Shown here piece by piece: positions 21,827-35,600 of a DNA stretch of 64,000 nt. Source of the DNA: Panulirus ornatus. Lineage: Eukaryota; Arthropoda; Malacostraca; Decapoda; Palinuridae. The notes below the pieces were generated by a model. That model was not told the DNA's origin and did no database searches. It saw only the letters and a list, made by a program, of their open reading frames with translations. The position numbers and the translations under genes are program-made. Every line of letters begins with the position of its first letter. The stretch's first letter is position 1. The DNA lies in contig NC_092262.1 in assembly GCF_036320965.1 (NCBI RefSeq), positions 6,769,072-6,833,071 on the forward strand, given 5' to 3'.

Positions 21827-24800
21827 TGTCGCTGTCTCCCGCGTTTGCGAGGTAGCGCAAGGAAACAGACGAAAGAAATGGCCCAACCCACCCCCATACA
21901 CATGTATATACATACGTCCACACACGCAAATATACATACCTACACAGCTTTCCATGGTTTACCCCAGACGCTTCACATGCCTTGATTCAATCCACTAACA
22001 GCACGTCAACCCCGGTATACCACATCGCTCCAATTCACTCTATTCCTTGCCCTCCTTTCACCCTCCTGCATGTTCAGGCCCCAATCACACAAAATCTTTT
22101 TCACTCCATCTTTCCACCTCCAATTTGGTCTCCCTCTTCTCCTCGTTCCCTCCACCTCCGACACATATATCCTCTTGGTCAATCTTTCCTCACTCATTCT
22201 CTCCATGTGCCCGAACCATTTCAAAACACCCTCTTCTGCTCTCTCAACCACGCTCTTTTTATTTCCACACATCTCTCTTACCCTTACGTTACTTACTCAA
22301 TCAAACCACCTCACACAACACATTGTCCTCAAACATCTCATTTCCAGCACATCCATCCTCCTGCGCACAACTCTATCCATAGCCCACGCCTCGCAACCAT
22401 ACAACATTGTTGGAACCACTATTCCTTCAAACATACCCATTTTTGCTTTCCGAGATAATGTTCTCGACTTCCACACATTCTTCAAGGCTCCCAGAATTTT
22501 CGCCCCCTCCCCTACCCTATGATCCACTTCCACTTCCATGGTTCCATCCGCTGCCAGATCCACTCCCAGATATCTAAAACACTTCACTTCCTCCAGTTTT
22601 TCTCCATTCAAACTCACCTCCCAATTGACTTGACCCTCAACCCTACTGTACCTAATAACCTTGCTCTTATTCACATTTACTCTTAACTTTCTTCTTTCAC
22701 ACACTTTACCAAACTCAGTCACCAGCTTCTGCAGTTTCTCACATGAATCAGCCACCAGCGCTGTATCATCAGCGAACAACAACTGACTCACTTCCCAAGC
22801 TCTCTCACTACACTCTCTCTCTCTACACTCATTCACATCATCTAATTCTCAACTGAAAATGATATTATTTTGAGACTGCCAATCTCTTTCAAAGCTAAGA
22901 CTCTTTCTCATAGTCACATTAAATCCAAATATCCTTCTCCTACACAATCCTCCTCTGATTCAACTAACAAAGGAGCAGCATGGTTACTTCCCTTATAGTC
23001 CAACATAGTTCATCAGTATACTACAATCATCCCATCTTGATTTCATCCTTGAGGTGCTCCCATATATCAGTCATACTATTCACCCATACAAAGGTGCCAC
23101 TTCCATTATAAAGTCTTTCAACACCATTCAGAAGACTTAAAGACAATGATAACTTTTTTGTGTTTTCTTATGATTCATTTTACTTCATTAAATGCTGCTT
23201 ACACTTTTCTCTCCTGAATTTTCTTTAGTACACTGCCTATGTGCAAAACCTGATCTACACACCATATTTACTTCCTGAATTCACCTTGTTTTTAACCAAT
23301 GATATTTTATGAAACATGCTTAGTTGTTCAAGATCAAACTAAACTACTGAAACTCCTACCTCTGGTAAAGATGAATGAAATTCACTTAGACCTCGAATAA
23401 ATGCAGCAAACTCATTATGCTTCCTAGTTATATCTTGCAACTGGCTTTGGAGATGTCTGTGGACATGTGCAGGAACATTACCTTGTAGTGCTGCTCGTTG
23501 AGCCTCCAACTGCTCAACCTGAACTTCACCTAATTCCAGCTTAAGTCTTAATTTCTTTATCAATTTCCCATAGGTACGGACTTTCTGTGGAGGTAAAAAG
23601 CAATTGCTTAAGTACTAAAGGAGATGGTTCTGTATGAATGCATGCTAACCTTCTCCCCTCAAAATAATACATGTAACTCATTAAAGTTAGCATGTATTAA
23701 CTGCAAGTAGGTATTAAGTATAATGATAATTCATACAAAACCTCTTCCAAACACTGCAAGTCTGTCACAACACATCCTATCCTTACTATCAACTGTCTTT
23801 ACTACATTGATTATTGCTGAAGCCACACTCCTCTGCTTTACCAATAGTTGTTTGATCTGTATAAAGTATATAACTGTGTCCTGTAGTGCATCTTCCCTGT
23901 TCACCTTTCACTTTACAAATGGTAATTTTCCCTCTTCCTTCCTATTACTACCCTGCTAGTCACCTTACTTCTAAGTAAATTATACTCTTTAGTTACAATC
24001 TCATAATTATTCTTTCATACAGTGGTACTACCAACACATCCATTCAGTTCTTTAGTAAATTAGCTTCTTCCCTAGTTCATCCACATAACACATAAAAGTA
24101 TGTCACATCATCCATTTCCTCAAGCACCATCCTATTATCTAATTCATTTCAGACGCCTTTCCATAATTAATTGACTTCAAGTTTTCTATCTTTTCATTTT
24201 TGATCTCAAAACTTTTCCATTCTAGAAAATTCTCATCATAGTTACCTAAGTAAGTACACATTCCCTTACCAAAATAAACTGGCTATGCTGTTTTATATCT
24301 CCTAACCTGTCATCTCCTTTCAACACTTTCACATTCCCTAACTTATTTATCTCCATATCCAAAAATGATACTTTTGATATGCACATATTCCTAACATTTA
24401 GTCCCTACTTTGAACCTTACAAATGGAAACTCGTACTGTGAAAGAGGAAAGTGTTCAACTTATGAAATATGTGAGACCAGTTAATCTCATGAAACACATT
24501 AAGCTCAAGAAGCCTGCAACCATCTGAAAAGTTTGGAAAATTACAGAAGCTGGTCAAGCTACAGAATTCATGGAATATACCAAAATCTAGAGGATTTCTT
24601 TTAAACATATTATAAGTACAAGTATAGATAATCATTATTATTCATGTATACTGTATCATACTGCAAGAATAATGTTTTGTTCTTTATAACAATTAGTTAT
24701 TTTACCATGCAGCATCTGACATCTTAAAAGACTGAAAAAATAGGATTAATTAAAGAACCAGCAAGCTTAAAAAAAAAAAAGACTCAAAAAATAGGATTAA

Positions 24801-27800
24801 TTAAAGGACCAGTAGGCTTAATGCCTGCATCTGGGTGTGCCACTGCCTGGTGGGGTGAGATTACTTAACAGTTTGCCAAGCCAATGGATGGAAGGATTCA
24901 AAGTTTGGAGGACAAATTACCAGGCTAATACTGACTGAGGAGGGACAACTCTGTTCAGTTGTCTAACTTCTCATTAACATAAAGGATCTTCGGTAGAAAT
25001 AAAAGGCAAATATCTACGCAAGTAATTCTAGAGTATTATACAGAAAAAGTCCAAAGGAAAGGTGGAGAAACATTAAAAGAAAATGTTACCAATTGAGTGT
25101 CATACTGGAGAAGCCTTACTTAAGATATATGAAGAGGGTCATATGTCAACCTCTAGGGTGTATAGTAGGTGAAGGGATAAAGAATGCAGATGCAGTAGAC
25201 AGATATCTTTAACATATACCGTACTTGCACATGTACACTACCTGTTTAAGCTGACTACATTCCTCCAAGTAGTTTTTGTTCTTTTCAGCAAGGCGAATCT
25301 CTAAGTTTGAAATCCTGGCACGCAGCTGCTCTAACTCCTCCTGATGAGAAGCTCTTAAGTCAGCCATAAGGTGATCTCCACTCTCTCTTCCTTTCTTTGC
25401 CTCTTCCTTCACCATATCATACTGACTTTTGGCTTCACTGAGTCTGTCAAGTGATGATGAAAAATTATAATATTTATCAAAGATTTATGTCTTTTTCCAG
25501 GTACAAGATAAAATAAATGACCACTCTAAATATGACAGGAATAAAAGGTCATAAATTTACAGCTCTTATCCATCCATACAGTGCACATTATTTCTTACAT
25601 TCAAAGTATCATGGTCTGTACTAAATCTTTCAAAAAATTCCTGCTAATACATGAGCCTCAGCTGTTTTCTGCATAACATATCCAAGCACTGTTACCATTA
25701 CTCTCTCTCAACAATATTCAAAGGTCAACATACATTATCTGCTATTCAGTTTTGTATGAATACATGACAGTTTGCAAAACTATTTGAAATTACAATGTTG
25801 TTAACATCTAATTCCATTTTCATACAAATGAGATTCCTACTTGTTTTTGAGTTGGTGACACTGTTGCTGTAAATCACTGATGTGAGTCTTCAGTTCTTGT
25901 GTTTCTGCCTCTTGTTTATGAAGTTCCTGACGTAGGGTGGACGAATCCTCTCTTTCCCGACGCAGCAACCCTTCCATACTCTCAAGGGAAGCCACTCTGG
26001 CTTCAAGTACAACCTTCTCTCTTTCTACACTGTGAAGCTTCTCTGTCACCTGTTGGACCTCAGTTTGCAAATCACTTAATCCGGTGTCTCTTTTCTCTTC
26101 TAAACCTTTTGTTTTGGCTTCCAGAACCTTGAATGGTGTAAGTAAAATTAATGAGTCTATAATGTGATGGCAGAAACCTGATTCCACATTTCATGTTGAA
26201 AGTATATGACAATTCATTGGGTACAACCTGGGTTTAAATTGATGTTGCATGCCATGATTTAATACCATACCATCATGCTAAGGTTCAAATGTCTTTGACA
26301 TGCTGGGTTTGAATAGCTATTGATACATTTTTTCTGATAATTCAAGTTAATTTCACCCATTATGAACATATTTTTTCCTGTTCCATATTTAAAGCATTAA
26401 TACCTGGAGAAAAAGAAGTGCTTACTTCACCATTCCCGTTCCTCCCAAACCCCATCTATATACAACATTGCTTTCATCTGATGGATATACTGAGTAAGGC
26501 ATAAAATGTGCAGTGACAACTGGGTGTCATGATCCAAGTGATCAGTAAATTGTCCCTGAATATTTCATTAAGCCTAAAATTCATTACAGTGTGGTACATA
26601 ACCTGTAAGCATCAACTCCCTCTGATGCTCAAAATCCATTTCCTGATAGTTTCAATTAAAATTCATTAAATTTGAGGAAAAGAATATTTTTCTTTTGTCA
26701 TTATCATAAATTTCTTGGTCCTATTTCTGCCTTTCTCTACTGTTTGTTGTTCTCTTACTGTTTTTGCTTTGTGAATGGCACTGAGCTCAACTATCAAAGT
26801 ACTTCCCCTCTTACTAAACGTTCTAACTCAGTTTCAGACTGAAAATTTCAATCTTGACATTTAAAGGTGCGAAGACACCTGGTAATATTAAACTTTGCAG
26901 ATAATTATGCATGTGCCACTTTCTATTCATCTGTCTGTTATGAGGTTCTCTATTCGTATTTCTCTCAGTTGGATGAAACGCACAAAGGCAGGCACATTTT
27001 GTAAGAATCAATTTACTATACTGATAATCAATTTACTAAACAGGTCTCAAACCCTACAAGCAGCCAGCATATAAGAAATCCAGGCAGATCTCATGAATCC
27101 TATGCAATTCTAGGTATACTCTTATTATATCAATTGATTTTATTAGGTAAACAAGGCATAACCTTATGGTAAACTAGGGCAACAAAGGTGACTGCAGACA
27201 ATCAATGCTTACAGAAGGAAATTCATAACATAATAATATTAAGAGTAAATTTTTGCAGAATATATTCATTATTTTTCTGGCATCATTACTTACGTGTGTA
27301 CCTCTTTCTGTCCACCTCGGTTCATAAAAACTTTCTATACATACCCTTATGTGATCCTGCAACTGAGAATTTTGCTGTGCATGCTGGTTTGAACTTGTAA
27401 GGTGTAAGCGTCTCTCCTCAGCAATTCGTTTTTCCAACTCTTGCTCTTTTGCTGCAGCTCGCTCTCTGACCATTGTAACAACTTCCTTCTCTTCCTCGAT
27501 CATTTTCATCAGCTCTGTGTGATGAAAATTATTTATAAAGGAATATTGGCTTGAATGCAAGAGAATTCATTTCCTCTGAGTGCAAGAGAATTTATTTTCT
27601 CTGAGTAAACTGAAGTTAATTTCAAGGGGACCTCCTCAGACATGCAACCCTGAAAACTGGTGTTCTCACCAGAATCTAAGAGTGGTGGACCAACTTGTCT
27701 CTAAAATGTTTTTATAGTAATATTTCATCCCTGGGGAAAGGTGGAGAAAAATACAACCCATGTATTTCTTGCAAGTCATAGAAGATAACTACAAAAAGTG

Positions 27801-30800
27801 CAAGCATAGCAGGCACTGCCAGACAGAAAAGTCAGCATCAGCTCAGACCAACCTGCAAAGCAAGTAGAGATTTACCCATGCTAGCCAGAGCAGTATTCAT
27901 GAATGGTCAAAACGGTTAACAAGAAACAGAAGTGTCAGGAAAAGGCTGGATAGGCTACTATGCAGTGGAGGAACTGATTGTTTGATATAGCATTCGGAAG
28001 AGACCCCCTGCTGGAGTAATCCTCCTGTAAAGACAAAATACTTTTTTCTGATACAGAGAAGAGAGATACATATCAATAGGTACTGAGACATCTAACATAA
28101 GAATAAAAAATTGCAGGAACTCACTGAATTACTTTTCTACGGTGAAGCAATTCTTTAATATTACTAATTACCATTAATGCGTTTAGCAGTTGTAGCCGTA
28201 TCCTGATCTTTATCTCGACGAAGCTGAGAAACTTCAGCTTTAGCTGCTTTTAACTGAACTTGACAATGTTGCTCCACTTCAGATAAGCGACTCTGAAAGT
28301 TATGCACGATAGCCCTTAAACTACCATTTACAAAAATAACTTTCACATTCATAACCAATTTCATTATGTGAGGGAGTTCATAAACCATACATCTATACAA
28401 GGGAGTTAATAACAATATGATATACCTCAATAAGCTGTTGTTGAAGCCTTTCCGAGTTTAGAGTTGTGGTTAATTCTCGCACGGTGGTTTTCTCCTTGTC
28501 AAGCTCTCCACGTAAGGAGTCCACTGTTTCACTAAGATGGACCTTGTCTCCCTTCACAAAGTATGCATGAGAAAAATCACCAAAACAAAAACGTGATAAG
28601 ACTATCACAATTACTGTAAAATACAGAAGAATATTTTTTATTATATCTTTAGTTATTCCAAAATATATAAATAAATGGCCTAAACAGCACCTTCTACAAA
28701 TACTATCAACACTACATATCACATTCTTAAATTCCTGTTTTCCTCTCACAGGCATATTCCCTTCCTCTGTTCTTTCATTTCAGCTTTATTTTCCTGTCTA
28801 TATAACTAGAGTGACAAAAAAACTGTTCCCAGTGTTTCTGTTTCCTATATGCATTTACCTTTTGTATACTAGGAGGACTTAAGAAGAACTTCTAAACTCC
28901 AGGGTCTTATAACCTCTAAAAAATTTTGAACACTGATATTCCTCCTTCAGTAAAGTCTTATACTCTGACTTGTGAAGTGAAGTCAAAGCAGTGAATTAAA
29001 AGAAGACAGTTGATTCAAGACAAAAATGCAGAATTCTAAAAGAAATGGTCAGTAAATACAAAATAGGTAATTCAGATAGGCTGGACACAGAGATAACTCC
29101 TGTGGAAACAATACCCCCAAAAATACACAAAATATGAATGAAGTGGGAGGCTATAAATAAAGGTAATGTGGAAGGACATAGTGAGGAAGTATGCATATGA
29201 AAACGATATCAGTTTATAAATAGACTGCAGCACCTAGAGTTGTTTACGGACCATCCTATTGTACGTAGTGGGACTGATGAAAAAAATGCGCATCATTACC
29301 ATACCAGGCTCATGTTTCCTTTACAATGAATTCTGTATTTTGCTCAAAACTTCAAAACAAATGTTACCCATTAATGCATTATTCAAGTTTCAATTCACAG
29401 ATGCACAAGCAAAAAGAAATACCTTGATGGCCTGTAGTGTAGTTTGGAGAGTTAGTATGCGCTGCTGTAGATCTTCCTCTGCCTGGGCCTTCTCTTTCAA
29501 CAGTTTGTCACGGGCTCTTGTAACAGCTTCTAGATCTTCCTCCATCACCTATTAATTAAAAAAAAAAAAGGTGACAACACCTTGCTTTTCAGTAAGTTGT
29601 ATGATACCAATAATAATAGGATGAGCAAAGACTCAAACATTATATCTGTCTTATGAATATGTAAAAGAACAAGCTGAGTTGGTATAGCAATATACAAAAT
29701 CTGTGATACACAAAATATGCAAAAAATATTCAAACTAGATGCATGAAGGAAAACATCAAGTAAGCATTCTAGAATGAGATGGACTGAGACCTTCAAAAGC
29801 TCACTCAAAGGAAGAAGGAAGTTCAAGAAAACAAAGAATGAGAGCAGGAATGAATGGAGACGATTGACCGGGAAGCTAGACACTGGCATACTTTAAGTCC
29901 AACTGACATCTGGTGATGATAATGATAAAATTGATGGTAATAGTGATAAGTGGTGTCAGTGGATTGAATTGGGGCATTTGAAGTTGCTAGGGGAAACCAA
30001 GAAAAGGTTTGCGAGACTCGGTTATGGATTGTGGGCTGTAGTTTTGGTGCACTGCACATGACAGATAGAGAGTGGCTGTAAGCGAATGCAGCCTTTCTTC
30101 ACCTGTATTTGGTACTACCTCAATCATGGGGGAAATGGTAAACGAGTACGAAAAAACTAATAATAACAATAATAATAAGGTACACTGATACGTGCCATAT
30201 AAACAAGGTTAAGAAATGGTGCAATGCAAGTGTTAAACACTCCCAGTAGTACACAAAAATAGTTATCACAGTTCAGTAAAACACCATACTGTACATTTCA
30301 TAAAAGGTCATAATCATCATACCTTAATTTTCTGCTGAAACTGAATATTAGCCTGTTGTAACTTTCTCTCCTTCTCTATTTGTGTGCCCTGAACTTCAGA
30401 AACTTGACTTTCTGCTTCTGTTCGCTGCTTTTCAAGCTCTCTTATCTGTGGAATAACGACCTTAGCACTGTACAAAAGATGTAAAACTGCAACAGTTTCC
30501 TGTCTTAGACTTATGAATATTCAGCATAAAATTTATCAAGAAAAATTACAAGTAATGATATCTATAATTACTCATCCCTTCTAAAACAGATTTCTTTTCT
30601 TTAAATGTCAATAGCTCTGTCATAGACAAAGTCCTCTAGTCAGTCACATCACTGAGTAACTACTTTATCAACATTCAAATTGAATTCTAACGACCTGTTA
30701 CAACTTAAAGGATTTGTGTCACATATTATCATAAAACCCTGGGCTCCTTTGTGAAAAGAGTCAGGAGAGTTCAGAAGTACGTGTTCAATGTCTTCTGTAT

Positions 30801-32568
30801 GAAAGTTGCATCTTGGATATGAAGTCTTACAGTATGTCAGATCAGTGCATGTAATATGCAGAGATGGGTGGCATCAAGACCAAAGACAAGTGTAAGTTGT
30901 ACATGCCCGGGGAGTGTAGTTTCAGATGAGTGTATGTTTGGTGAGATGTTTAAGACTGGTTTGGTAAGATGGGTGTTTAATTCTACAGATCTGTAGGTAG
31001 AGGCTGTAGAAATGTGAAGTATGGATGAGCTTTTAACTTCTACTTGGGAGGTGGTAGTTGGTCAGGATGTTGTTTGGGTGTGACAGACAGATACATAGAT
31101 TAGATAGATAAATAGAAAGATAGGTGGATGGACAGTTTAATAGCTAGAAATAGAAATAGACAGGTAGAAAAACAAAGATGTTCCTAAAACAATATATCCT
31201 CCCAAAATTACTCAAAACTTTGCTGTCCGAACCTCAACAGACAGAAATTATGCAAAACACAGCACACACCCTCTACACCATACAAGTATGTTCTGATGAA
31301 CATTTTTAAGTAACGGAAAGTTGCAGAAGTTGCATAAAACCGAGTATTTACCTGAGTCTGATATTTCAGCTTGAGCTCCTCTATTTCCCGAGCATGTCTC
31401 GCAAGAACAGCGGATAACTCTGTTTTGATGAGGGCATTCTCATAACGGTAAGTTGCAAGTGATCGATGAAGTGAATGACTTGCATCAACGGCACCTCGAA
31501 CCACTGAAGGTGAAGATTCAGCCATGGCATGGTCATCACTGGAGTCTGTACTACTCATCTGCCAAAAAAAATAAATCCATCTGTCGCATAAATTTCAGTT
31601 TGACACTCCTCCAAATCTGCCATACAAAATATAAATTAACATAAGAATGAACCAAGTCTCTAAGTAACTCTGTATGATAGTCAGTGCATCTGCACATGAA
31701 CAAATAATGTTCAAAACCAAAATTTTGTTCCATTGCATTTCATACCTTTCAGCTATATCATGACCAAATTAAGTACATAAAATATGATAAAGTAATTCTT
31801 ATTGCCCAGTTAACGATTGTCATCTACTGTCATTATCTAAGCCTTTCTTCTTCAAGGCACTGTATGGCAAACCAACAACAATTACTAATGTGCTTGTGAA
31901 GTAAGAGGGATATGATTGTATTCTTGGCCTTAATAGAAAGTTAGGTTTTCATTAAATCTGTTAAGATGTTTGACCTATTAATGTACTAACTACTTCATAT
32001 TTTCCCTCACCCTCTATATCTTATCCTCCTTCCAGATGATGGAATAAGAAAAGTGGTATAGCATGCAATTTTCTACTAACAGTAAACCGATATTGAAACA
32101 TAAGAGATTAATACCATACAACTGCTATCTGCTTGATGACCCTCGTATGGAAAAAAAATAGAAGCATTTATGGAACCATTAACTGGTTCTTAATTTCTGC
32201 AAGCCCAGGTACTGGAAGACCTGAGTTCACACGGAATCTAACAAATTTATTTTATACTTAATCATTCGGACAATTCAGTGGCATTTTCTTTTCAAAATTA
32301 ACCTACAATCCAAAATCTTTTCACCTAACGTAAGTGCACATTACATAATCTCGCATGAGCTCAGATCGTTTGGTACCCAAGCCTGCAGGAGTTAGAAAAT
32401 AATAACTGATTTTAGAGAAACTAAAAAGGAATATGAATGTAAACATTCTAAATGTGAAAATTGAATCTCACAACTTGGGATTATCATCCATCTTGTCACT
32501 TTCTATACTGTTATAATCATCATAGGCCACAGTGTTCATTCGCAAAATCAGTATATAGTTCTTACCAT
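19780..32568 (-). CDS. Long coiled-coil protein, unassigned; eleven coding exons
   Basis: Coding exons, 5' to 3' on the - strand: 32568-32566, 31558-31352, 30445-30323, 29548-29423, 28551-28426, 28292-28172, 27514-27345, 26127-25841, 25443-25242, 23584-23360, 19878-19780. All are GT..AG and in phase, totalling 562 aa plus stop. The N-terminus is short, Ser/Asp-rich and probably disordered (MMSSTDSSDD). Nearly all the rest is Glu/Lys/Gln/Leu-rich, as in long parallel coiled coils of centrosomal, Golgi-tether or cytoskeletal proteins. There is no signal peptide, membrane segment or catalytic motif. A less repetitive stretch near the C-terminus (KVRTYGKLIKKLRLKLELG, then NVPAHVHRHLQSQL) may be the family-specific part. 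I do not recognise the family. Introns hold LINE relics and one younger LINE copy at 21.8 kb. Confidence 0.85.
21799..22822 (-). mobile_element. LINE copy 2 with 12-bp target-site duplication
   Basis: A - strand insertion in the intron before the last coiled-coil exon. It carries the RT catalytic motif FADDTALVAD and the C-terminal region. The open frame is cut by a nonsense change at 22299-22297, where other copies have CGA (WFDR) and this one has TGA. CTACACTCATTC flanks it at 21787-21798 and 22823-22834. Confidence 0.92.
23360..23584 (-). CDS. Coiled-coil gene, exon 10
   Basis: 75 codons, phase 0: KVRTYGKLIKKLRLKLELGE to LSEFHSSLPE before gtagga. It is less repetitive than the other exons and contains VPAHVHRHLQSQLQDITRK, probably the best stretch for homology searching. 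Confidence 0.87.
24731..24828 (+). repeat. Two-copy ~51-bp duplication
   Basis: AAAAAATAGGATTAATTAAA with flanks occurs twice with few changes, separated by an A-run, in a coiled-coil gene intron. Confidence 0.7.
25242..25443 (-). CDS. Coiled-coil gene, exon 9
   Basis: Its first base completes Lys, then LSEAKSQYDMVKEEAKKGRE to ECSQLKQ before gtagtg; phase 0 end. Confidence 0.88.
25841..26127 (-). CDS. Coiled-coil gene, exon 8
   Basis: The longest exon: 95 codons plus two bases. It starts VLEAKTKGLEEKRDTGLSDL and ends QQQCHQLKN. The donor is AA|gtagga. Confidence 0.88.
27345..27514 (-). CDS. Coiled-coil gene, exon 7
   Basis: Completes the Glu codon left by exon 6, then LMKMIEEEKEVVTMVRERAA to QLQDHIR before gtatgt. 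Confidence 0.87.
28172..28292 (-). CDS. Coiled-coil gene, exon 6
   Basis: Starts SRLSEVEQHCQVQLKAAKAE after a tttcag acceptor and ends in phase 1 (AATG|gtaatt). Confidence 0.87.
28426..28551 (-). CDS. Coiled-coil gene, exon 5
   Basis: 42 codons, phase 0: GDKVHLSETVDSLRGELDKE to LQQQLIE before gtatat. It has the same length as exon 4. Confidence 0.87.
29423..29548 (-). CDS. Coiled-coil gene, exon 4
   Basis: 42 codons, phase 0: VMEEDLEAVTRARDKLLKEK to LQTTLQAIK before gtattt. The acceptor lies in a TTAATTAATAG context after a T-run. Confidence 0.88.
29945..30180 (+). mobile_element. Old diverged LINE 3' end
   Basis: GTCAGTGGATTGAATTGGGG and the following ~60 bp match the 3' UTR of the young LINE family with many changes. 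It ends in CTACCTCAATCATGGGGGAA, then AATGG and an A/T-rich (AATAAT) tail. It lies in an intron of the coiled-coil gene. Confidence 0.6.
30323..30445 (-). CDS. Coiled-coil gene, exon 3
   Basis: 41 codons, phase 0 at both ends: IRELEKQRTEAESQVSEVQ and onward to QFQQKIK before gtatga. Typical heptad-like composition. Confidence 0.88.
30730..31085 (-). mobile_element. Probable jockey/CR1-type LINE C-terminal relic
   Basis: The - strand reads ETTLPGHVQLTLV and similar text, like the C-terminal block of jockey-like LINEs, with stops. It is intronic in the coiled-coil gene. The edges are uncertain. Confidence 0.35.
31352..31558 (-). CDS. Coiled-coil gene, exon 2
   Basis: 69 codons in phase 0. It starts MSSTDSSDDHAMAESS and ends ELKLKYQTQ before gtaaat. 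The acidic, Ser-rich start passes into a helix-forming stretch (ENALIKTELSAVLARH). Confidence 0.85.
32566..32568 (-). CDS. Coiled-coil gene: likely start codon at the end of its first exon
   Basis: On the - strand an exon ends TTACAGCCATG|gtaagaac. The next exon begins ATGAGTAGT directly after a cag, so the spliced mRNA has ATGATG in frame. An in-frame TGA lies upstream at 32634-32632 and no other ATG lies between. The upstream exon edge is not determined. Confidence 0.55.
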
Positions 32569-32634
32569 GGCTGTAACGAGCGTCCGTCGGTAATGGTGAT
32601 CAAAAGGGAAATTGATGGTATTTGGATATGGTCA

Positions 32635-35600
32635 AGAATGAATCCCTCTCTCTCCCATTACTTTACATATGTAGCTTTTACTATCATTTTTGTTTTTCAT
32701 CTACAACACATGTTCTCTGTGTCACTGTTGAAGCAACACTCCAATCTTGTGTCTCTTCATTTTGCACATCAACTTTGTGTTGCTTGGCTAATTGTTTTGA
32801 ACTTTGTTTGTTTACATTCCACCGCCGTTCATGACCAGATCCGGATTTTTACAATTTGAAATCCTGGTTCACATTTCCTAATTTATCTACTGGATTTTGC
32901 TTGTACTGAAGCTATGTATAATAGTTATCATCTAATTCTACGTAGTTGTAACTATTTCATATTTCACTTTACTGTTTTTTACATGCGATGAATGTATACA
33001 CATTTGTTAATTATTACAAATATTAATGCAACCATTATGAATCTAATTCTAATTCTAATTACAGTAATTGTATGTTTTATTATGATACTGCAATATATCT
33101 GTGATATTTCATTTGTAAAAGAAGATAAATGAGCTGTACATTATTGTATTATCATCGTACGATATTTTCTTTGTACATTTTATTCTTGTTCTTACATCTA
33201 TGTTATTTGTTTCCAGGTTCAAGATATAGTTGTGCTGTATCATGCTATGATTATTATGTATCATTTCTGTATTAACTGTTCCATAATACTCCAGAAGGGG
33301 TTGTAAAGTAATGAAATAATTGTCCCCTGTTCAGGCCGTTGCACGTATCATTGCATTAAATCAACAGGGGGTAAAAATATATTATTTCAAAGAATATTTT
33401 CGGGAATTGTAAGCCAGATACATATTTGAGCATTTGTCAAGTTTAAGGGATTGATACCAAATCGATATGGATTCCCTCTCATATTGGCCTCTGGGAGCAT
33501 GATAAATTTATGCTTTAGCCAAACTTGCACTTGCTATAGAAGGTATTGAAACAACACTGGGTTTGCAATCTGAAATCTCAAAACCGTAGCTAGAAAAGAT
33601 TTCTTTGAAGCAAATAGACGAGTGTTTCTTGTATATGGACACTCGATATATTCCCATCATAATTAAGTGTGTAAAGTAAAACATGTCTATGGAGACCACA
33701 TCAAGTAGCATATACTTAATAGCAAGAACCTAGAGCCCAAAATTAAACAGGTCACTTAATAGAATTTCAAAACTACTCGGTAAGATTTACACTAAATTTT
33801 GCTTACAAAATATACCGACTTGGTAGATCTAGAGACGTGTTCTGGAGAAATTTTTTTTTTTGTATGGTTTTGGTTAGATTACATGAAAGCTTGATGTTGT
33901 AACATTAAATGTGTATTTCTGTTTTGTTCTAGTGTGTCCAGGCAAATCTAAAAGTAACGATAATGATAGAAATGGCACAAGACAGGAGGCAGGATAATGA
34001 AAAAAAAATCTACTATAGTCACATTATTTAATCTTTATCAAACAATGGTCAGTACATTTGTTCTTAACAGGTTTTACACAAAAATTTTCAAATGTTTATG
34101 TTTCTTTGAAGCTGTGCTTAGAGTTCAACAGTAAAGCAAAAAACCGTTTGCATATATGAGTGATATATACAGGGGCTTGTTAGCGATTATAGATATATAA
34201 CGGTCATTCCTCCCTTAAAACATATACTTCCATTGTTCTTTAAGAAACAGCTTTCAAATAACAATCACAGGGAGATGAGGTCAGTAATGTTATACATGGC
34301 TGACCATAAAAGAAAAAAGATTCAACAACTTGTGGATACAAAAAGAAAATGGACGGAAACTTCATGTATAAGATAATGCCAGAAAGGTCTACAGCGAATG
34401 CAATGTGTTTTCTTGCAACCTACCACAATTAGGTTCAACACGAAAGGAGACGCCACCAAATGTACCCTCACTGTACCCTCAGTACACTTAGTACATTTAG
34501 TTCATTCTCGACAAACGCAATGAATTCAGTTCAACTTCAGTATCAAAAATTCCTCAAGAGAGAAAATAGACCCCAAACCACAGTTCTATGAGACGTCTGC
34601 ATCCCAAACTTACAAGCTGGAGCTGGCTTTGCACATGTAATGATCCTTAACAAACCTCGCTCAGGTTGTTTCAAAGCTTTAGGAGCCTGATTCATTCTTT
34701 GTATCAAGCAGCATAATGTATTATATCTTATTTCAAAGCTAGACAACATTAGTCTTGAAAAGAATCCTCAAATGTACCCTTTTCCTCTTTAAAACTTAAC
34801 ATCTTGTTATAAAAGTCCTTACAGCTTCTTCAATATTCTCATACACTTACGTATCTTAATTTATTTTTTTCCATATATGTAATATCGTGCATCTCTGTAT
34901 ATACCATACCGGTTTATTTCAGCAAACATTTTTTTCCACTAAACCCTAGACAATACTGGCCTTTGACCTTACCCGTAAGGGCTGGGATTAAAGGCCGGGG
35001 ATAAAGACGCTGTTTGTTCGTAAGAATAAGAAATAACTAGATGGTAAAACCAACGCTTGTGTTAGTCACAGAGCACCTGTAGATAATGGGAGTTAAGACT
35101 TGGGAATTCCATATCTATAGGTGAACGGATAAGACAGACATTAACTTATATAACACCAGCAGTTGACAGAGGTGTTAGTTTTGTGGACACCCGTACATTA
35201 ATCATGCAGCAACTGACAACCTAGAAACACCTGTAAGTGGTTAGGTTATGTAAATATTAGTAGGTAAACAACTGTGCACGATGTTAGTGTGAAAACAGAT
35301 GCATTACTGCTGGTAGTTCACCAGGTTATAAACACCTAAGTTGGTGTGAAACCTAAACTGGTGAAGGATTACAAGTGTCCAGGGACGCCCACAAGTGTTG
35401 AGCTGACGCAGGTGTCAGGTATGGGGGTGATGCATATATTTGCCGAAAACCAGGAGCCCTATACACGGTTGAAGGTGTTGAGAACACCCGTAGATGGCGT
35501 AATCGCCTGGCGCTCGTCTGAGAACACTTTCAAAGTGATGAGATCTGCAGGTGATTTGATGCAGGTGTTAGTAAGAGAACACCTGCACATTGCAGAGACA

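Noticed and set aside
21982..22522. Open frames of 110-158 codons antisense to LINE copies (also at 16.8-17.6, 49.5 and 63.0 kb)
   Set aside because: They are shadows of the LINE ORF2 on the other strand and recur only where LINE copies lie.
32461..32859. 132-codon + strand open frame
   Set aside because: It overlaps the coiled-coil gene's first exon on the other strand, has no homology, and its composition is that of AT-rich non-coding DNA.
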